Notes: generated from the sequence alone by a model not told the origin. Counted from the stretch's first letter, positions 18,333 through 27,611 are shown. The stretch: 64,000 bases of DNA from Aliidongia sp035943795 (GCF_035943795.1 NZ_DASZBY010000005.1:13838-77837), one strand, 5' to 3'. Program-made: numbers and translations.

Positions 18333-18647
18333 TCAACCGCCGAAACGACGGAACATGCCGTGGCGGCGCACCACCAGATGCGGCCGAATGTGTTCGGCCC
18401 AGCCGCAGTTGACTGACGCTGCCTTCCACGCGGGCGAGTTTGGTATTTCCGGCGCCTCGAGCTCGTAGGTCGCCAAATATTCCGGCATTTCATCGACGTC
18501 AGACCAGATGAGTTTGTAACGATCCGCCTTCAGCACACCCGGCACGGAAAGCAGGGCTGGAATATAGCCGGCATCATAGATCGCGTTGAACTCTTCCTCC
18601 TTCTCGGCGGGAATGGCGAGTTGCGCGATGTAGAGAAAGTCGCTCAT
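18333..18647 (-). CDS. Small EthD/ABM-like protein
   Basis: A 104-residue protein (FLYIAQLAIPAEKEEEFNAI, then LLSVPGVLKADRYKL) with the pattern of dimeric alpha/beta-barrel (ABM/EthD-like) proteins. Such proteins act as small monooxygenases, isomerases or accessory proteins in catabolic clusters. AAGGAG six bases before ATG 18647 supports the start. It lies 205 bases downstream of a larger protein of the same style, in the same direction, and may share its sigma-54 promoter. No catalytic residue can be assigned. Its C-terminus borders IS debris but reads through normally. Confidence 0.6.
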   Translation of the reverse strand: MSDFLYIAQLAIPAEKEEEFNAIYDAGYIPALLSVPGVLKADRYKLIWSDVDEMPEYLATYELEAPEIPNSPAWKAASVNCGWAEHIRPHLVVRRHGMFRRFGG

Positions 18648-18852
18648 GGTTCGCTCCTTGACTGGATCGAGACAGTAAGTGTGGGGTCGAGGGACGGTTC
18701 AACTACCGAGCGGCACGGCGTGGCCGCGCCCGGATCATCGCGCGGCTGGCACCGCCTTGCTGCGCTGAGCCGCACGGGCCTGCATCCGCCCCGCGGTCGG
18801 CGGTGCTGGGTAGAGTCCCGCTGTATGGGCCATAGACCCTTGGTGCAGCGCG

Positions 18853-19428
18853 CTAGGCTTTCTCGGCGGGGGTTTCGCTGACGCCAAGGATCGAGATGGG
18901 GCTGTAGAATCCCTCATGGGCGCCCAGGACGGCGGCGGTCGGCTCAATGCGGGTTTCGATCGAGATGCCGAATAGCTCCGTATGTCGGTCGAGACCGACC
19001 GAATGATACCATTTCGTGCCTGGACGGATCTGGTCGACGCCGGCCCGCGCAATGCCGGCCTCCTCAGCCGTCGACCCTTCGAAAGAGACCAGCCGGATGA
19101 ACTGGTTCTGGTCCACGCGCGGTGCCGCGACCACGGTGTCGCTTTCGCCGGCGAAGAGATCGCGGCTCCAGTCGATGATGTAGGGGCGCCATTCGAAGAA
19201 GCCCCAATCGTTCGTGTATTCAGGTGTCTGGAATGCTTTTTCGGAGACGAGGGTCCAAAAGGCGAGATAATCGCGCCCGCTGCCGGCGACGCGCTTGAAG
19301 CGCTGCCCGGTCAAGAAGTAGGGCTTTTCGAGCATCTGCTTCAGCTTTGGGCCGTTATACCATTCGTTCCAGGCCTGTTCACGGGCCGGATCATCGAAGT
19401 TGCAGCGAACGACGTAAGCGACAGTCAT
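18853..19428 (-). CDS. EthD-like dimeric alpha/beta-barrel protein
   Basis: A 191-residue protein with an ABM/EthD-like beginning (VAYVVRCNFDDPAREQAWNEW) and a second half of similar style (IRLVSFEGSTAEEAGIARAG), so it may be a fused two-barrel protein. Function unknown. GGAGG six bases before ATG 19428 is a strong ribosome-binding site. A sigma-54 promoter lies at 19482-19496 with two activator boxes behind it, which places the gene in the catabolic regulon of this region. Confidence 0.6.
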   Translation of the reverse strand: MTVAYVVRCNFDDPAREQAWNEWYNGPKLKQMLEKPYFLTGQRFKRVAGSGRDYLAFWTLVSEKAFQTPEYTNDWGFFEWRPYIIDWSRDLFAGESDTVVAAPRVDQNQFIRLVSFEGSTAEEAGIARAGVDQIRPGTKWYHSVGLDRHTELFGISIETRIEPTAAVLGAHEGFYSPISILGVSETPAEKA

Positions 19429-19481
19429 TGGTATCCTCCGGAAACGCCCGGTTTGTCCGGTGCGGCCTTTTCAATACTGGT

Positions 19482-19496
19482 GCAATCAACGCGCCA
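19482..19496 (-). promoter_or_regulatory. Sigma-54 promoter P1 (EthD-like gene)
   Basis: Read on the minus strand: TGGCGCG-TTGA-TTGC, with exactly 10 bases between GG and GC. It lies about 55 bases before ATG 19428. One base differs from the consensus TGGCACG-N4-TTGC. Confidence 0.7.
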
Positions 19497-19539
19497 GGCG
19501 AGCCATTCCCTGGGGCGACAGGCCTCAAGCGCGGTTTCC

Positions 19540-19588
19540 TGTCGCGGCGGCCGACACTCTTTCCTGGATTCTGTTTTACCGACGAACA
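19540..19588. promoter_or_regulatory. Two upstream activator boxes for P1
   Basis: 19540-19556 is an exact TGTC-N9-GACA; 19572-19588 is TGTT-N9-AACA with 7-base perfect arms (TTCTGTT/AACAGAA). The two are offset by 32 bases, about three helical turns, and end about 44 bases behind the -24 element of P1. Inferred binding sites for the activator encoded at 41716-43374. Confidence 0.6.
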
Positions 19589-19626
19589 GAAGTCATTCCG
19601 GGGACGCCGCCGCTGATTTCCTGGGC

Positions 19627-20628
19627 TCAAGTGAGCCGGATGCAGCAGGCTTCGTGGCTGCCGCCGAGCCTGACATTCGACGGCGGCGCCCGAAGACAAT
19701 CAGCGCCGACGCTGCCGCAGCGAGGCGCGAATGCGCAGCCACGCGGCAGGGCGGCGAGATCGGGCGGTGAACCAGGGATGACGTCCAGCCGTCGATCTTT
19801 CATGCCGGCATGGACCGTCGAGCGCAGCAGACCTTCCGTATAGGGGTGCCGCGGCGTGTCCATCACCTCTTCGGCCGTGCCGGATTCGACGAAACGGCCA
19901 GCATACATCACGGCGATGCGATCGGCGACCTCGCAGGCAACGCCAAGATCGTGGGTAACGAAAATCGTCGCAATGCCCAGCTCGCGCTGCAACTCGCGCA
20001 GTAAGAGCAAGATCTGGATCTGCACGGTCGCATCGAGCGCCGTCGTCGGCTCGTCGGCGAGCAGAAGCTTCGGCCGGCAGGCGAGCGCGAGCGCGATCAT
20101 GGCGCGCTGGCGCAGACCGCCCGAAAGCTCATGCGGATAGGCATCGAGGCGACGCCGCGCCGACGGGATCTGGACGAGCTCGAGCAGTTCCAAGGCGCGC
20201 AGCCTCGCCGCTCGCATCGACAGCCGATCATGGCATGCCACCGATTCGGCGATCTGGGTCCCGATCGTGAAAACCGGATCGAAGGCGGTCATCGGCTCCT
20301 GGAAGATCATCGAGATCAGCCGGCCGCGGATCTGCCGCAAGCCGCGCTCCGGCAAGGCCAGGATGTCGTGTCCGTCGACGAGGACGCTGCCACCGATCCG
20401 CGCCGTCGACGGGAAGAGCCGCATCAGGGCACGCATGGTGACGCTCTTGCCCGAGCCGGACTCGCCCAGCAGGCAGAGCACTTCTCCGCGGGCAAGCTGG
20501 AAGCTGACGCCGTTGACGACGGGGATGTCGAGATCGCGTGAAACGAAACGCACGGTGAGGTCGCGCACCTCGACGAGCGGCATGGCCGCCGCCCCGTCGG
20601 GCGGATCGGCCGGAAGACTGTTCAGCAT
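19627..20628 (-). CDS. Peptide-type ABC importer ATPase (DppD/OppD-like)
   Basis: A 333-residue ATPase with Walker A GESGSGKS, ABC signature LSGGLRQR, Walker B KLLLADEP, and the C-terminal cysteine-containing oligo_HPY segment (GCAFAPRCGSVGADC) seen only in oligopeptide/dipeptide/nickel systems. It energises import together with the second ATPase and the two permeases. GGAGG precedes ATG 20628, and the start overlaps the stop of the upstream ATPase gene. Last of five genes transcribed from sigma-54 promoter P2. Confidence 0.92.
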   Translation of the reverse strand: MLNSLPADPPDGAAAMPLVEVRDLTVRFVSRDLDIPVVNGVSFQLARGEVLCLLGESGSGKSVTMRALMRLFPSTARIGGSVLVDGHDILALPERGLRQIRGRLISMIFQEPMTAFDPVFTIGTQIAESVACHDRLSMRAARLRALELLELVQIPSARRRLDAYPHELSGGLRQRAMIALALACRPKLLLADEPTTALDATVQIQILLLLRELQRELGIATIFVTHDLGVACEVADRIAVMYAGRFVESGTAEEVMDTPRHPYTEGLLRSTVHAGMKDRRLDVIPGSPPDLAALPRGCAFAPRCGSVGADCLRAPPSNVRLGGSHEACCIRLT

Positions 20629-21671
20629 GGGGCGGCCTCCTTCACGCGCGCGAGGCTATGACCGGAGCCGGGTTGACAGGCGTGGCAGGCCACGACATGG
20701 CCATCGGCGGCGCGCGCGAGTTGCGGCTCCCGTTCGGCGCACAGCGTCTCGGCGATTGGGCAACGCGTGCGGAAGCGGCAGCCTGAAGGCGGGTCGATCG
20801 GGTTCGGCGGATCGCCCGAAAGAGGCGCGATGCTGACGCGCCGGCGCGGATCCATCGGAAGGCGCGAGGATAGCAGGCCGCGCGTGTAGGGATGCAGGGG
20901 CGCCTCGTAGATGCGCCCGACCGGCCCGACCTCGATCGCTTTGCCGAGATACATCACCAGCACCCGATCGCTGACGTATTGCACCACGTTGAGATCGTGC
21001 GAGATGAAGATGTAGGTCAGGCCGAGGCGTCGTTTCAGCCCTTGAAGCTGATTGAGTACCTGGGCCTCGACCGATTTGTCGAGGGCGGATACCGCTTCGT
21101 CGAGGATCAACAGCCGTGGACCGAGTGCCAGCGCCCGTGCGATGTTGACGCGCTGGCGCTGGCCGCCAGACAGCTCGTGCGGATATCGCTCGGCGAACAT
21201 CGCCGGCAGAAGCCCGACCATGTCGAGTACCTCATGGACTCGCCTCTTCGCTTCGGTACGGCCGCTGCCATTGGCCTTCAGGCCGAAAGCGATCGAATCT
21301 TCGATGGTGAGCCGGGGATTGAGTGTCGCGTAGGAATCCTGAAACACCATCTGAACCCGCCGGCGCAGTGCTCGCGCCGATGGATTGTCGGAACCGCTGC
21401 CTTCGAGGACGAAATTGCCGCTGTCAGGCTCGATCAGCCTGATCAGCAGCCGCGCCAGGGTGGATTTCCCACAACCTGATTCGCCGACGATGCCCAGCGT
21501 CTCGCCGTCATGCACCTCGAACGATACGCCGTCTACCGCTTTTACGTGCCCCTGGACGCGACCCAGCAGGCCGCCCCTGATGGGGAAGTGTTTGCGCAAG
21601 CCGTCGACGCGCAGCAGAGGCTGCACAATCGCGTCCGGTTGGGCGGGCATGGGCCGTAGTTTGGTCAGCAT
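20622..21671 (-). CDS. Peptide-type ABC importer ATPase (DppF/OppF-like)
   Basis: A 349-residue ATPase with Walker A GESGCGKS, signature LSGGQRQR, Walker B LLILDEA and the oligo_HPY C-terminus (GCRFRTRCPIAETLC). It pairs with the DppD-like subunit. The frame is open further upstream, but ATG 21671 lies seven bases after the permease stop and is the natural start. Substrate class: short peptides or peptide-like, amide-bearing molecules. In this locus the cargo is probably the regulon's substrate. Confidence 0.92.
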   Translation of the reverse strand: MLTKLRPMPAQPDAIVQPLLRVDGLRKHFPIRGGLLGRVQGHVKAVDGVSFEVHDGETLGIVGESGCGKSTLARLLIRLIEPDSGNFVLEGSGSDNPSARALRRRVQMVFQDSYATLNPRLTIEDSIAFGLKANGSGRTEAKRRVHEVLDMVGLLPAMFAERYPHELSGGQRQRVNIARALALGPRLLILDEAVSALDKSVEAQVLNQLQGLKRRLGLTYIFISHDLNVVQYVSDRVLVMYLGKAIEVGPVGRIYEAPLHPYTRGLLSSRLPMDPRRRVSIAPLSGDPPNPIDPPSGCRFRTRCPIAETLCAEREPQLARAADGHVVACHACQPGSGHSLARVKEAAPC

Positions 21672-21678
21672 GGCCACT

Positions 21679-22575
21679 TTACACCTTAACGTCCATGGCG
21701 CTGCGCAACCCATCGCTGATGAGGTTCGAGCACATCGATGTGATGAAAATCATGATGCCGGGAAGCACGGCATTCAGCGGCGCGATATAGATCGACTGCC
21801 GGAGCGTATTGAGCATGAGGCCCCACTCCGCTTCTGGAGGCACGACACCGAGCCCGAGAAAACTGAGGCCGGATGCGATGATGATCGACACGCTGATCAG
21901 GCTGGAGGCGTAGATGAGGATCGGACCGGCGACATTGCTCAGCACGTGGCCGATCACGATCCGCCAGCCGGTCGCGCCGGTCGCGCGCGCGGCCTCGACA
22001 TAGTCCTGGCTGCGGATCTGCGTGGTCACGCTTTCGGCGACGCGCGCGAGCGGCGGAACGAAGACGAGCGTCAGCGACACCAGGCTATTCACCAGTCCCG
22101 CGCCCAGGACCCCCGAAATCGCGACGGCGAGCAAGACCGAGGGAAAGGCGTAGAACACATCGATGAGCCGCATGATCGCCATGTTCAGAGCCCCGCCGGC
22201 ATAGCCGGCAACGATGCCGAGCGCGGCGCCGATGACCGTGGCCAGGAAGACCGGTACGAACCCCATGAAGAGCGACATCCGCCCGCCATAGATCAGCCTT
22301 GAGAGAAGATCGCGGCCCAGTTCGTCGGTGCCCAGCCAATAGTGCCGGTCGCCCACGGCGAGCAGGCGGTGCGTTATGTTGGTGCGGTAAGGATCCAGTG
22401 GTGCCACGAACGGAGCGAAGATTGCCGCGAACAGGATCAGCGAGAGGATCGCGGCGCAGGTCAGGGTCATCGGGTCGCGCGCAAGCCGCCGCCCCACCGC
22501 ATGCCAGAAGCTGCGCGAACGGGGCCTGCGCCCCGTCGGTGCCGCATCAAGGACGTCGAACGATAGATTTGCCAT
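21679..22575 (-). CDS. Peptide-type ABC importer permease (DppC-like)
   Basis: A 298-residue inner-membrane permease with the DppC pattern: a short cytoplasmic N-terminus, six helices, HYWLGTDELGRDLLSRLIYG after the first helix, and the EAA loop EAARATGATGWRIVIGHVL. The frame is open far upstream into the DppB gene, but ATG 22575 sits 14 bases after that gene's stop and begins the recognisable protein. Confidence 0.93.
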   Translation of the reverse strand: MANLSFDVLDAAPTGRRPRSRSFWHAVGRRLARDPMTLTCAAILSLILFAAIFAPFVAPLDPYRTNITHRLLAVGDRHYWLGTDELGRDLLSRLIYGGRMSLFMGFVPVFLATVIGAALGIVAGYAGGALNMAIMRLIDVFYAFPSVLLAVAISGVLGAGLVNSLVSLTLVFVPPLARVAESVTTQIRSQDYVEAARATGATGWRIVIGHVLSNVAGPILIYASSLISVSIIIASGLSFLGLGVVPPEAEWGLMLNTLRQSIYIAPLNAVLPGIMIFITSMCSNLISDGLRSAMDVKV

Positions 22576-22589
22576 GGGAGCAGACCCGC

Positions 22590-23543
22590 TCAGTTGCGCT
22601 TGATGCGCGGATCGAAGGCGCTCTGAATGAGGTCGACGATCAGGTTGATGAAGACGAAGAACATCGCGAGGACCAGGATCGTGCCCTGCAATACCGGCAA
22701 GTCTCGCGTGAAGATCGCCGTGTTCAGGAGAAAGCCCGTGCCCGGCCAGGAGAACACGGTTTCCACCAGGATCGAGCCGCCCAGCAGCTGCGCCAGTTGG
22801 AGGCCGATAATCGCGAGGACGGTCGGTGCGGCGTTCTTGGCGACATGGAGGCAAATGCGCCGCGGCGACAGGCCTTTGGCATAGAGTGTCTGTATGAAAT
22901 CTTGTTTGAGCACCTCGGCGACGGTACCGCGCACCGTGCGTGCAATGATGCCGGCCGGGATCACGGATAGCGAGATGGCGGGCAGGACCAGGTACTTCAG
23001 GCTTTCCCAATCGAATGCGAAGTTCGTCGAACCGCCGGCCCCCATGCCCGTCGCGGGGAGCACGCCGAGATTGACGGCGAAGATGACGATCAGGACCATG
23101 CCGAGCCAGTAATGCGGCACGCTGACCCCGGCAACCGCCAGCGACGTCACGACGCGATCCCGCGCCGAGCCGGCGGCATATCCCGCGATCAGTCCGAGCA
23201 GCAGCCCGACCGTAAATCCGATGAGGACCGCGGCGACCCCCAGCATCAGGGAATTGAAGACGGCCGGGCCGATCTCGCCGAGCACGGCGCGGCGCGTCAT
23301 GATGGAATAGCCGAAATCGCCCGTCACGACATGGGTCAGCCAGGTGAGATACTGGATCGCCAGCGGCCGATCGAAGCCGTAGAACGATCGGAGAGAGGCG
23401 ATCGTCTCCGAGCTGGCCCCCTCCGGCATGACTGCGCTGAGCGGATCTCCCGGCGCGAGGTGGATCAGTGCAAAACAGACCAGCGAGACGCCGATCGCGA
23501 TCGGGATCGTGTAGAGCACGCGTCTTAGGAAATAAGTCAGCAT
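22590..23543 (-). CDS. Peptide-type ABC importer permease (DppB-like)
   Basis: A 317-residue permease that begins with the family start YFLRRVLYTIPIAIGVSLVC and continues with LAPGDPL and an EAA loop near KGLSPRRICLHVAKNAAPTV. GGAG lies eight bases before ATG 23543. It follows the binding-protein gene by 18 bases. Confidence 0.93.
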   Translation of the reverse strand: MLTYFLRRVLYTIPIAIGVSLVCFALIHLAPGDPLSAVMPEGASSETIASLRSFYGFDRPLAIQYLTWLTHVVTGDFGYSIMTRRAVLGEIGPAVFNSLMLGVAAVLIGFTVGLLLGLIAGYAAGSARDRVVTSLAVAGVSVPHYWLGMVLIVIFAVNLGVLPATGMGAGGSTNFAFDWESLKYLVLPAISLSVIPAGIIARTVRGTVAEVLKQDFIQTLYAKGLSPRRICLHVAKNAAPTVLAIIGLQLAQLLGGSILVETVFSWPGTGFLLNTAIFTRDLPVLQGTILVLAMFFVFINLIVDLIQSAFDPRIKRN

Positions 23544-23561
23544 CGTCTTTCTCCAGGGCCG

Positions 23562-25166
23562 CTACTGGATTTCGACGGGCGTGAGATCCTGCAGCCAGCT
23601 TTGCGCCGGGACGAAACCCTTCACCTTCGGTGAGAGCGCCCGTGGGCCCAGATCATGGACGACCCAGATCCACATCGCTTGATCGACGATGCGGCTGTGG
23701 AGTTCCGCCAGAATTTTCGTCTGCTCCACCGGATCGAAGGTCGTCTGCGCGGCTCTTGCGAGTTCGTCGGACTTCGGATCGTTGTAGCGGCCCCAGTTGA
23801 AACCCGTCGGCACCGGTTCGTATGAGGCCGCGGCCTTGATCAGCGCGAAATCGGGGTCGCCGAAGCTCCAGCTGTTGTTCACGCCATCGATGCCTTTGTT
23901 TTCCGGCGCCCATGCGCCGGCACGGCGGCGAGCTCTCAACGCCTCCCAGTCCATCACCACGAACTCGAGCTCTATCCCGACATCGTGGAAGTTCTCCTTG
24001 ATGAACTCACTCATCGGCAACGGCAGCATCTGACCGGACCCCGACGGAGCGATGACGAACTTGATCTTGACCGGGTTCTTCTCGCTATAGCCGGCTTCGG
24101 CTAGCAGTCTCTTCGCCTCTTCCGGATCGTACCTGATGTCGAAGCTCGGCTTTCCGAACCAAGGGTGGCCTGGATACACCATGCCCTTCGCCGGTATCGC
24201 GAGACCGCCGAGCAACTTCACCAGTCCGTCCCGATCGATCGCCAGGTTGGCGGCCTTCCGGACCCGGACGTCCTTGAACGGCGAATTGTCCATCAAGCTG
24301 ATCTGGAATGGCCAGACGTGCGGGTAGACATTGGTGACGATATTCATCCCGGACTGCTTCAGGCGCGGAATGGCATCAGGCGGCGGCGCCTCGATCCAAT
24401 CGACCTGACCCGACAACAAGGCCGCAACCCGCGTGTTCGGATCGGGCATCGGCAGCAGCACGAGCCTGTCGGACTTCGGGATCCGCTTGGGATTCCAATA
24501 GTCCGCGTTACGCACCAGTTCGACACGCTCGTGGGGAACGAACTTGTCGACCTTCCACGGCCCCGTTCCCGATGGCTGAAAGGCCACCTTGTTCCAGTCA
24601 TGACCGAGTTCTTCCCAGCGCTTTGGGCTGGAAAAGAAGAGGTTCACCAAATTGTAGGGCAGGACGGAATCCGGCGTTTTCGTTCTGATCTCGACGGTCA
24701 GGTCATCGATCTTCGCCCAACTGGCGATGCCGCCGTCGTCCTGCGAGGCCTGCACCGACTGGGCCTGATCGAACTGCGGCGCATCGCGCTTCAGCAGCTT
24801 GTCGAAGTTCCAGACGACGGCATCGGCATTGAAGTCCGACCCGTCATGAAACTTGACCCCGCGCCTCAACTTGAACAGCCATTTGGTCTTGTCGGCCGCG
24901 TCGACCGTCCAGCTTTCGGCCAGCCCCGGAACGAGCGCCGCCGCCTTGTCGGCGCTGGAAAGATCCCAGTTGACCAGCCCGTCATAGACCGTCCCGCCCA
25001 TGAAGCGCAGGCCTTCCGTGCCCTGGCTCGGCTGGCCCGTCGTCAGCGGCACGTCGGCCACCGTCATGGCGACCCGCAGCACTTTCTCAGCCAGCGCCGG
25101 CGACGCCAGTGGCATCGTGCCGAGCACGACAGCGAGCGCAAGTTTCCTGACAAGCTTCGAACTCAT
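23562..25166 (-). CDS. Peptide-type ABC importer binding protein (SBP_bac_5)
   Basis: A 534-residue periplasmic binding protein with a Sec signal peptide (cleavage after SPALA, residue 26 or so) and the family motifs YDGLVNWD and FKLRRGVKFHDGSDFNADAV. It captures peptide-like ligands for the transporter encoded downstream. GGGGGAGG just before ATG 25166 is an excellent ribosome-binding site. First gene of the operon; the sigma-54 promoter P2 lies about 145 bases upstream. Confidence 0.92.
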   Translation of the reverse strand: MSSKLVRKLALAVVLGTMPLASPALAEKVLRVAMTVADVPLTTGQPSQGTEGLRFMGGTVYDGLVNWDLSSADKAAALVPGLAESWTVDAADKTKWLFKLRRGVKFHDGSDFNADAVVWNFDKLLKRDAPQFDQAQSVQASQDDGGIASWAKIDDLTVEIRTKTPDSVLPYNLVNLFFSSPKRWEELGHDWNKVAFQPSGTGPWKVDKFVPHERVELVRNADYWNPKRIPKSDRLVLLPMPDPNTRVAALLSGQVDWIEAPPPDAIPRLKQSGMNIVTNVYPHVWPFQISLMDNSPFKDVRVRKAANLAIDRDGLVKLLGGLAIPAKGMVYPGHPWFGKPSFDIRYDPEEAKRLLAEAGYSEKNPVKIKFVIAPSGSGQMLPLPMSEFIKENFHDVGIELEFVVMDWEALRARRRAGAWAPENKGIDGVNNSWSFGDPDFALIKAAASYEPVPTGFNWGRYNDPKSDELARAAQTTFDPVEQTKILAELHSRIVDQAMWIWVVHDLGPRALSPKVKGFVPAQSWLQDLTPVEIQ

Positions 25167-25310
25167 TTTTCCTCCCCCTGATTTTGGTTGTCTTGCCCTT
25201 ATTGGCGTCGGGCTTTGTCTGCTTCGTCAACGTCGCGTCGGCTCGATGTTTCCGGTTTCAGCCGGCGCCTCCGTTTGAGATTTGCTCTCCTGCATCGATC
25301 AAGGCCAGCC

Positions 25311-25325
25311 GCAAGCCTCGTGCCA
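25311..25325 (-). promoter_or_regulatory. Sigma-54 promoter P2 (ABC importer operon)
   Basis: Minus strand: TGGCACG-AGGC-TTGC, a full match to the -24/-12 consensus with correct spacing. It lies about 145 bases before the binding-protein ATG, giving a long leader of roughly 130 bases. Confidence 0.82.
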
Positions 25326-25401
25326 GCCCGACCACGACGCCAAGGTCGAGAACAAACCATATCTGTCAATGAGTTGCACAAAGCGGGGCAACGCCTGGGG
25401 C

Positions 25402-25436
25402 TGTCGCTGCCGACAACACTGTCCTTGCTGGCGACA
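25402..25436. promoter_or_regulatory. Activator boxes between P2 and P3
   Basis: 25420-25436 is an exact TGTC-N9-GACA, and 25402-25418 reads TGTC-N9-AACA. They adjoin end to end. The pair is 77 bases from P2 and 127 bases from P3, a normal enhancer distance for sigma-54 activators. Confidence 0.6.
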
Positions 25437-25562
25437 CTTTGCCAGACTAACTGATGAGGGGCACAGCCATGCGAATCATCGCTGAGGATGGGGCGCCGCC
25501 AGCGATATGGGCCGCACGCTTTCTCGGCGAAAAAGGCGTCGTGCCCCCTCGCAGTCGACAGG

Positions 25563-25577
25563 TGGCACGGCCCTTGC
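25563..25577 (+). promoter_or_regulatory. Sigma-54 promoter P3 (amidase gene)
   Basis: TGGCACG-GCCC-TTGC, a full consensus match with 10 bases between GG and GC, about 210 bases before the amidase ATG. Confidence 0.8.
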
Positions 25578-25786
25578 CTTAGAGCAGCCGTGATCGGCCG
25601 CGAGGACATCCCTCGAAGCAGATCGCGCGCAACCAGGACGGTTGAGCCGCCAAAGTTCGTATCGATCTCAAACGGGTATATTGCCGAACGCGATTAAGAC
25701 AGTGCTTGCCCGCTCCGGCCAACCCTCCACGTCTCGGGGCATCTGCCAAACCACCGATTAGACACGGACCTCGAGGATTCAAAGTC

Positions 25787-27127
25787 ATGACGAGCACGTC
25801 CACGAAATTGGAACCCTGCTTCCTTACCGCAGCCGAGGCGGCAGCGAAGATCAAAGCATGCACCCTCACCAGCGAAGCTCTGGTCCGTTCGTGTCTCGAT
25901 CGCATCGCGGCGCGCGACGCTGATGTCAAGGCGTGGCTGTATCTCGATCCGGATTACGCTGTGCGCCAGGCCCGGGAGATCGACAAACGCCCGGCAACCC
26001 ATCCTCTCCATGGCCTGCCGTTCGGCGTGAAGGACGTGATGGACACGGCGGATATGCCAACGACGCAAAATTCCGGCTTCTACCAGGGCCACCGGCCGAC
26101 GAAGGACGCGGCCTGTGTGGCGATCGTGCGTCAGCGGGGTTCCGTCGTGCTGGGGAAAACGGACACGGTCGAATACGCCTCGAACGGCCGCAGGGCGGCG
26201 ACGCGGAACCCGTACAACCTCGCCCACACGCCCGGTGGCTCTTCATCGGGTTCCGGTGCCGCGGTCGGCGATTTCCAGGTGCCGCTCGCCTTCGGAACGC
26301 AGACCGCCGGTTCGCACATCCGGCCGGCCTCCTTCAATGGCATCTACGGCCTCAAGCCGACTTGGGGTATTGTCAGCCGCGAAGGCTTCAAGCAATTCTC
26401 GGTGTCGCTCGACACGGTCGGATGGTATGGCCGCGGCGTCGACGACCTGGCGCTCGTGGCCTCGGCCTTCGAACTGGAGGGCATGGGCGACACCGTGGCG
26501 GCAGAGGCCTCGAGCCTCCGCGTCGCCTATTGCGAAACGCCGTTTTGGGACAAGGCGGAGGCGGCGACCCACCAGGCCATGGAGACCGCCGCTCACCGCC
26601 TCGAGAAGGCAGGGGCGACGATCATCCCGCTTCGCTTGTCGCCGGCTTTCGCCCGCTTGCACGATGCGCAGATGACCGTGATGCATGGCGAGGGCCGGTG
26701 GGCTTTCCTGCCGGAGTATCTGGTCCAGAAGGGCGACCTTCAGTCCGAATTGCTTCTCACCGCGACCGGTCAGCGTGGTGTGACGCCGCAATCCATGATC
26801 GCCGCCTATGACCTCGCCGCCTCGTGCCGGCGTGAATTCGATGCTCTCTTCGGAGACTTCGACGTCGTGCTCACCCCGGCCGCGGCTGGCGAGGCGCCAG
26901 CAGGGGTGAATTTCGTCGGAGACTACGTGTTCAACGGGTTTTGGACGCTGCTGCACGTGCCTTGCCTGGCCATCCCGACGACGACGGGCTCGCAGGGCCT
27001 GCCGGTCGGGATCCAGCTCGTGGGGCCGCGCATGAGCGATGCGCGGTTGATTGCCATCGCCCGGGCGCTCGCGCCCGTCATCGATACCGAGGCGGAAGAG
27101 CGTTTGTTCCGGCTCCGTGCGGCCTAG
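25787..27127 (+). CDS. Amidase (amidase signature family)
   Basis: A 446-residue amidase-signature enzyme that hydrolyses C-N amide bonds. The catalytic Ser-Ser-Lys triad is visible: Lys82 (GVKDVMD), cis-Ser in GGSSSGSG (150-157) and nucleophile Ser176 (TQTAGSHIRP). The nucleophile motif is TAGS rather than the common TGGS. The frame opens at 25706, but ATG 25787 begins the recognisable protein. It is transcribed from P3, divergent from the peptide-type importer, so it probably acts on the imported compound. Substrate unknown. Confidence 0.88.
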   Translation: MTSTSTKLEPCFLTAAEAAAKIKACTLTSEALVRSCLDRIAARDADVKAWLYLDPDYAVRQAREIDKRPATHPLHGLPFGVKDVMDTADMPTTQNSGFYQGHRPTKDAACVAIVRQRGSVVLGKTDTVEYASNGRRAATRNPYNLAHTPGGSSSGSGAAVGDFQVPLAFGTQTAGSHIRPASFNGIYGLKPTWGIVSREGFKQFSVSLDTVGWYGRGVDDLALVASAFELEGMGDTVAAEASSLRVAYCETPFWDKAEAATHQAMETAAHRLEKAGATIIPLRLSPAFARLHDAQMTVMHGEGRWAFLPEYLVQKGDLQSELLLTATGQRGVTPQSMIAAYDLAASCRREFDALFGDFDVVLTPAAAGEAPAGVNFVGDYVFNGFWTLLHVPCLAIPTTTGSQGLPVGIQLVGPRMSDARLIAIARALAPVIDTEAEERLFRLRAA

Positions 27128-27230
27128 AAATTCTGCCGCATCGGGACGACGAGGCCGGACCGGCGATTGCGCTCTGTCTTAGAGAGGCGGGATCGCCGGC
27201 CGTAGCACCCGTTGCTCGCGTGCCCGATCG

Positions 27231-27611
27231 CTACGGGCGTGCGGCGATCAGGCCGATCTCGACGCTGGCCCCCAGCGGCAGGGCGGCGACCCCTATGGTC
27301 GTGCGGGCCGGGAATGGTTTCGAGAACTGGCGTTCGTAAACCGCATTCATCGCCGAGAAATCATTCATGTCGGTCAGATAGACCGAACACGAAACGACGT
27401 CGTCAGGAGTGAGCCCGCTCTCTGCCAACACGGCGAAGAGGTTGCGCATGCACTGCGCGGTTTGCGCGCCGATGTCGCCTTCGACCAATCTGCCCGTCGC
27501 CGAGTCGAGTGGTGTCTGGCCGGAAAGATGGACGAAGCCGTTGGCCTCGACGGCGTGGGAATAGGCACCGACGGCGGTGGCGCTCTTGGCGGAATAGGCT
27601 TTGCGGGGCAT
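27231..27611 (-). CDS. RidA/YjgF family protein
   Basis: A 126-residue RidA-family protein (YSHAVEANGFVHLSGQTPLD, VSCSVYLTDMNDFSAMNAVY, PARTTIGVAALP with the ligand-binding arginine). Members hydrolyse reactive enamines/imines to ketones and ammonia; relatives inside catabolic clusters act on pathway intermediates. The start ATG 27611 is chosen because upstream residues are not family-like. It lies 118 bases downstream of the lactonase-like gene, in the same direction, and is probably cotranscribed. Confidence 0.88.
   Translation of the reverse strand: MPRKAYSAKSATAVGAYSHAVEANGFVHLSGQTPLDSATGRLVEGDIGAQTAQCMRNLFAVLAESGLTPDDVVSCSVYLTDMNDFSAMNAVYERQFSKPFPARTTIGVAALPLGASVEIGLIAARP

Larger units (their letters stand above)
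25167..25786. promoter_or_regulatory. Divergent control region of importer operon and amidase gene
   Basis: A 620-base gap without a convincing gene. It holds two divergent sigma-54 promoters, P2 at 25311-25325 and P3 at 25563-25577, and a pair of activator boxes between them (25402-25436). Everything needed for coordinate control of uptake and the first hydrolytic step is in this stretch. Confidence 0.6.

Noticed and set aside
18746..18759. TGGCAC-CGCC-TTGC, a sigma-54-like match on the plus strand
   Set aside because: Only nine bases separate GG and GC, one short of the strict spacing, and no plus-strand gene follows.
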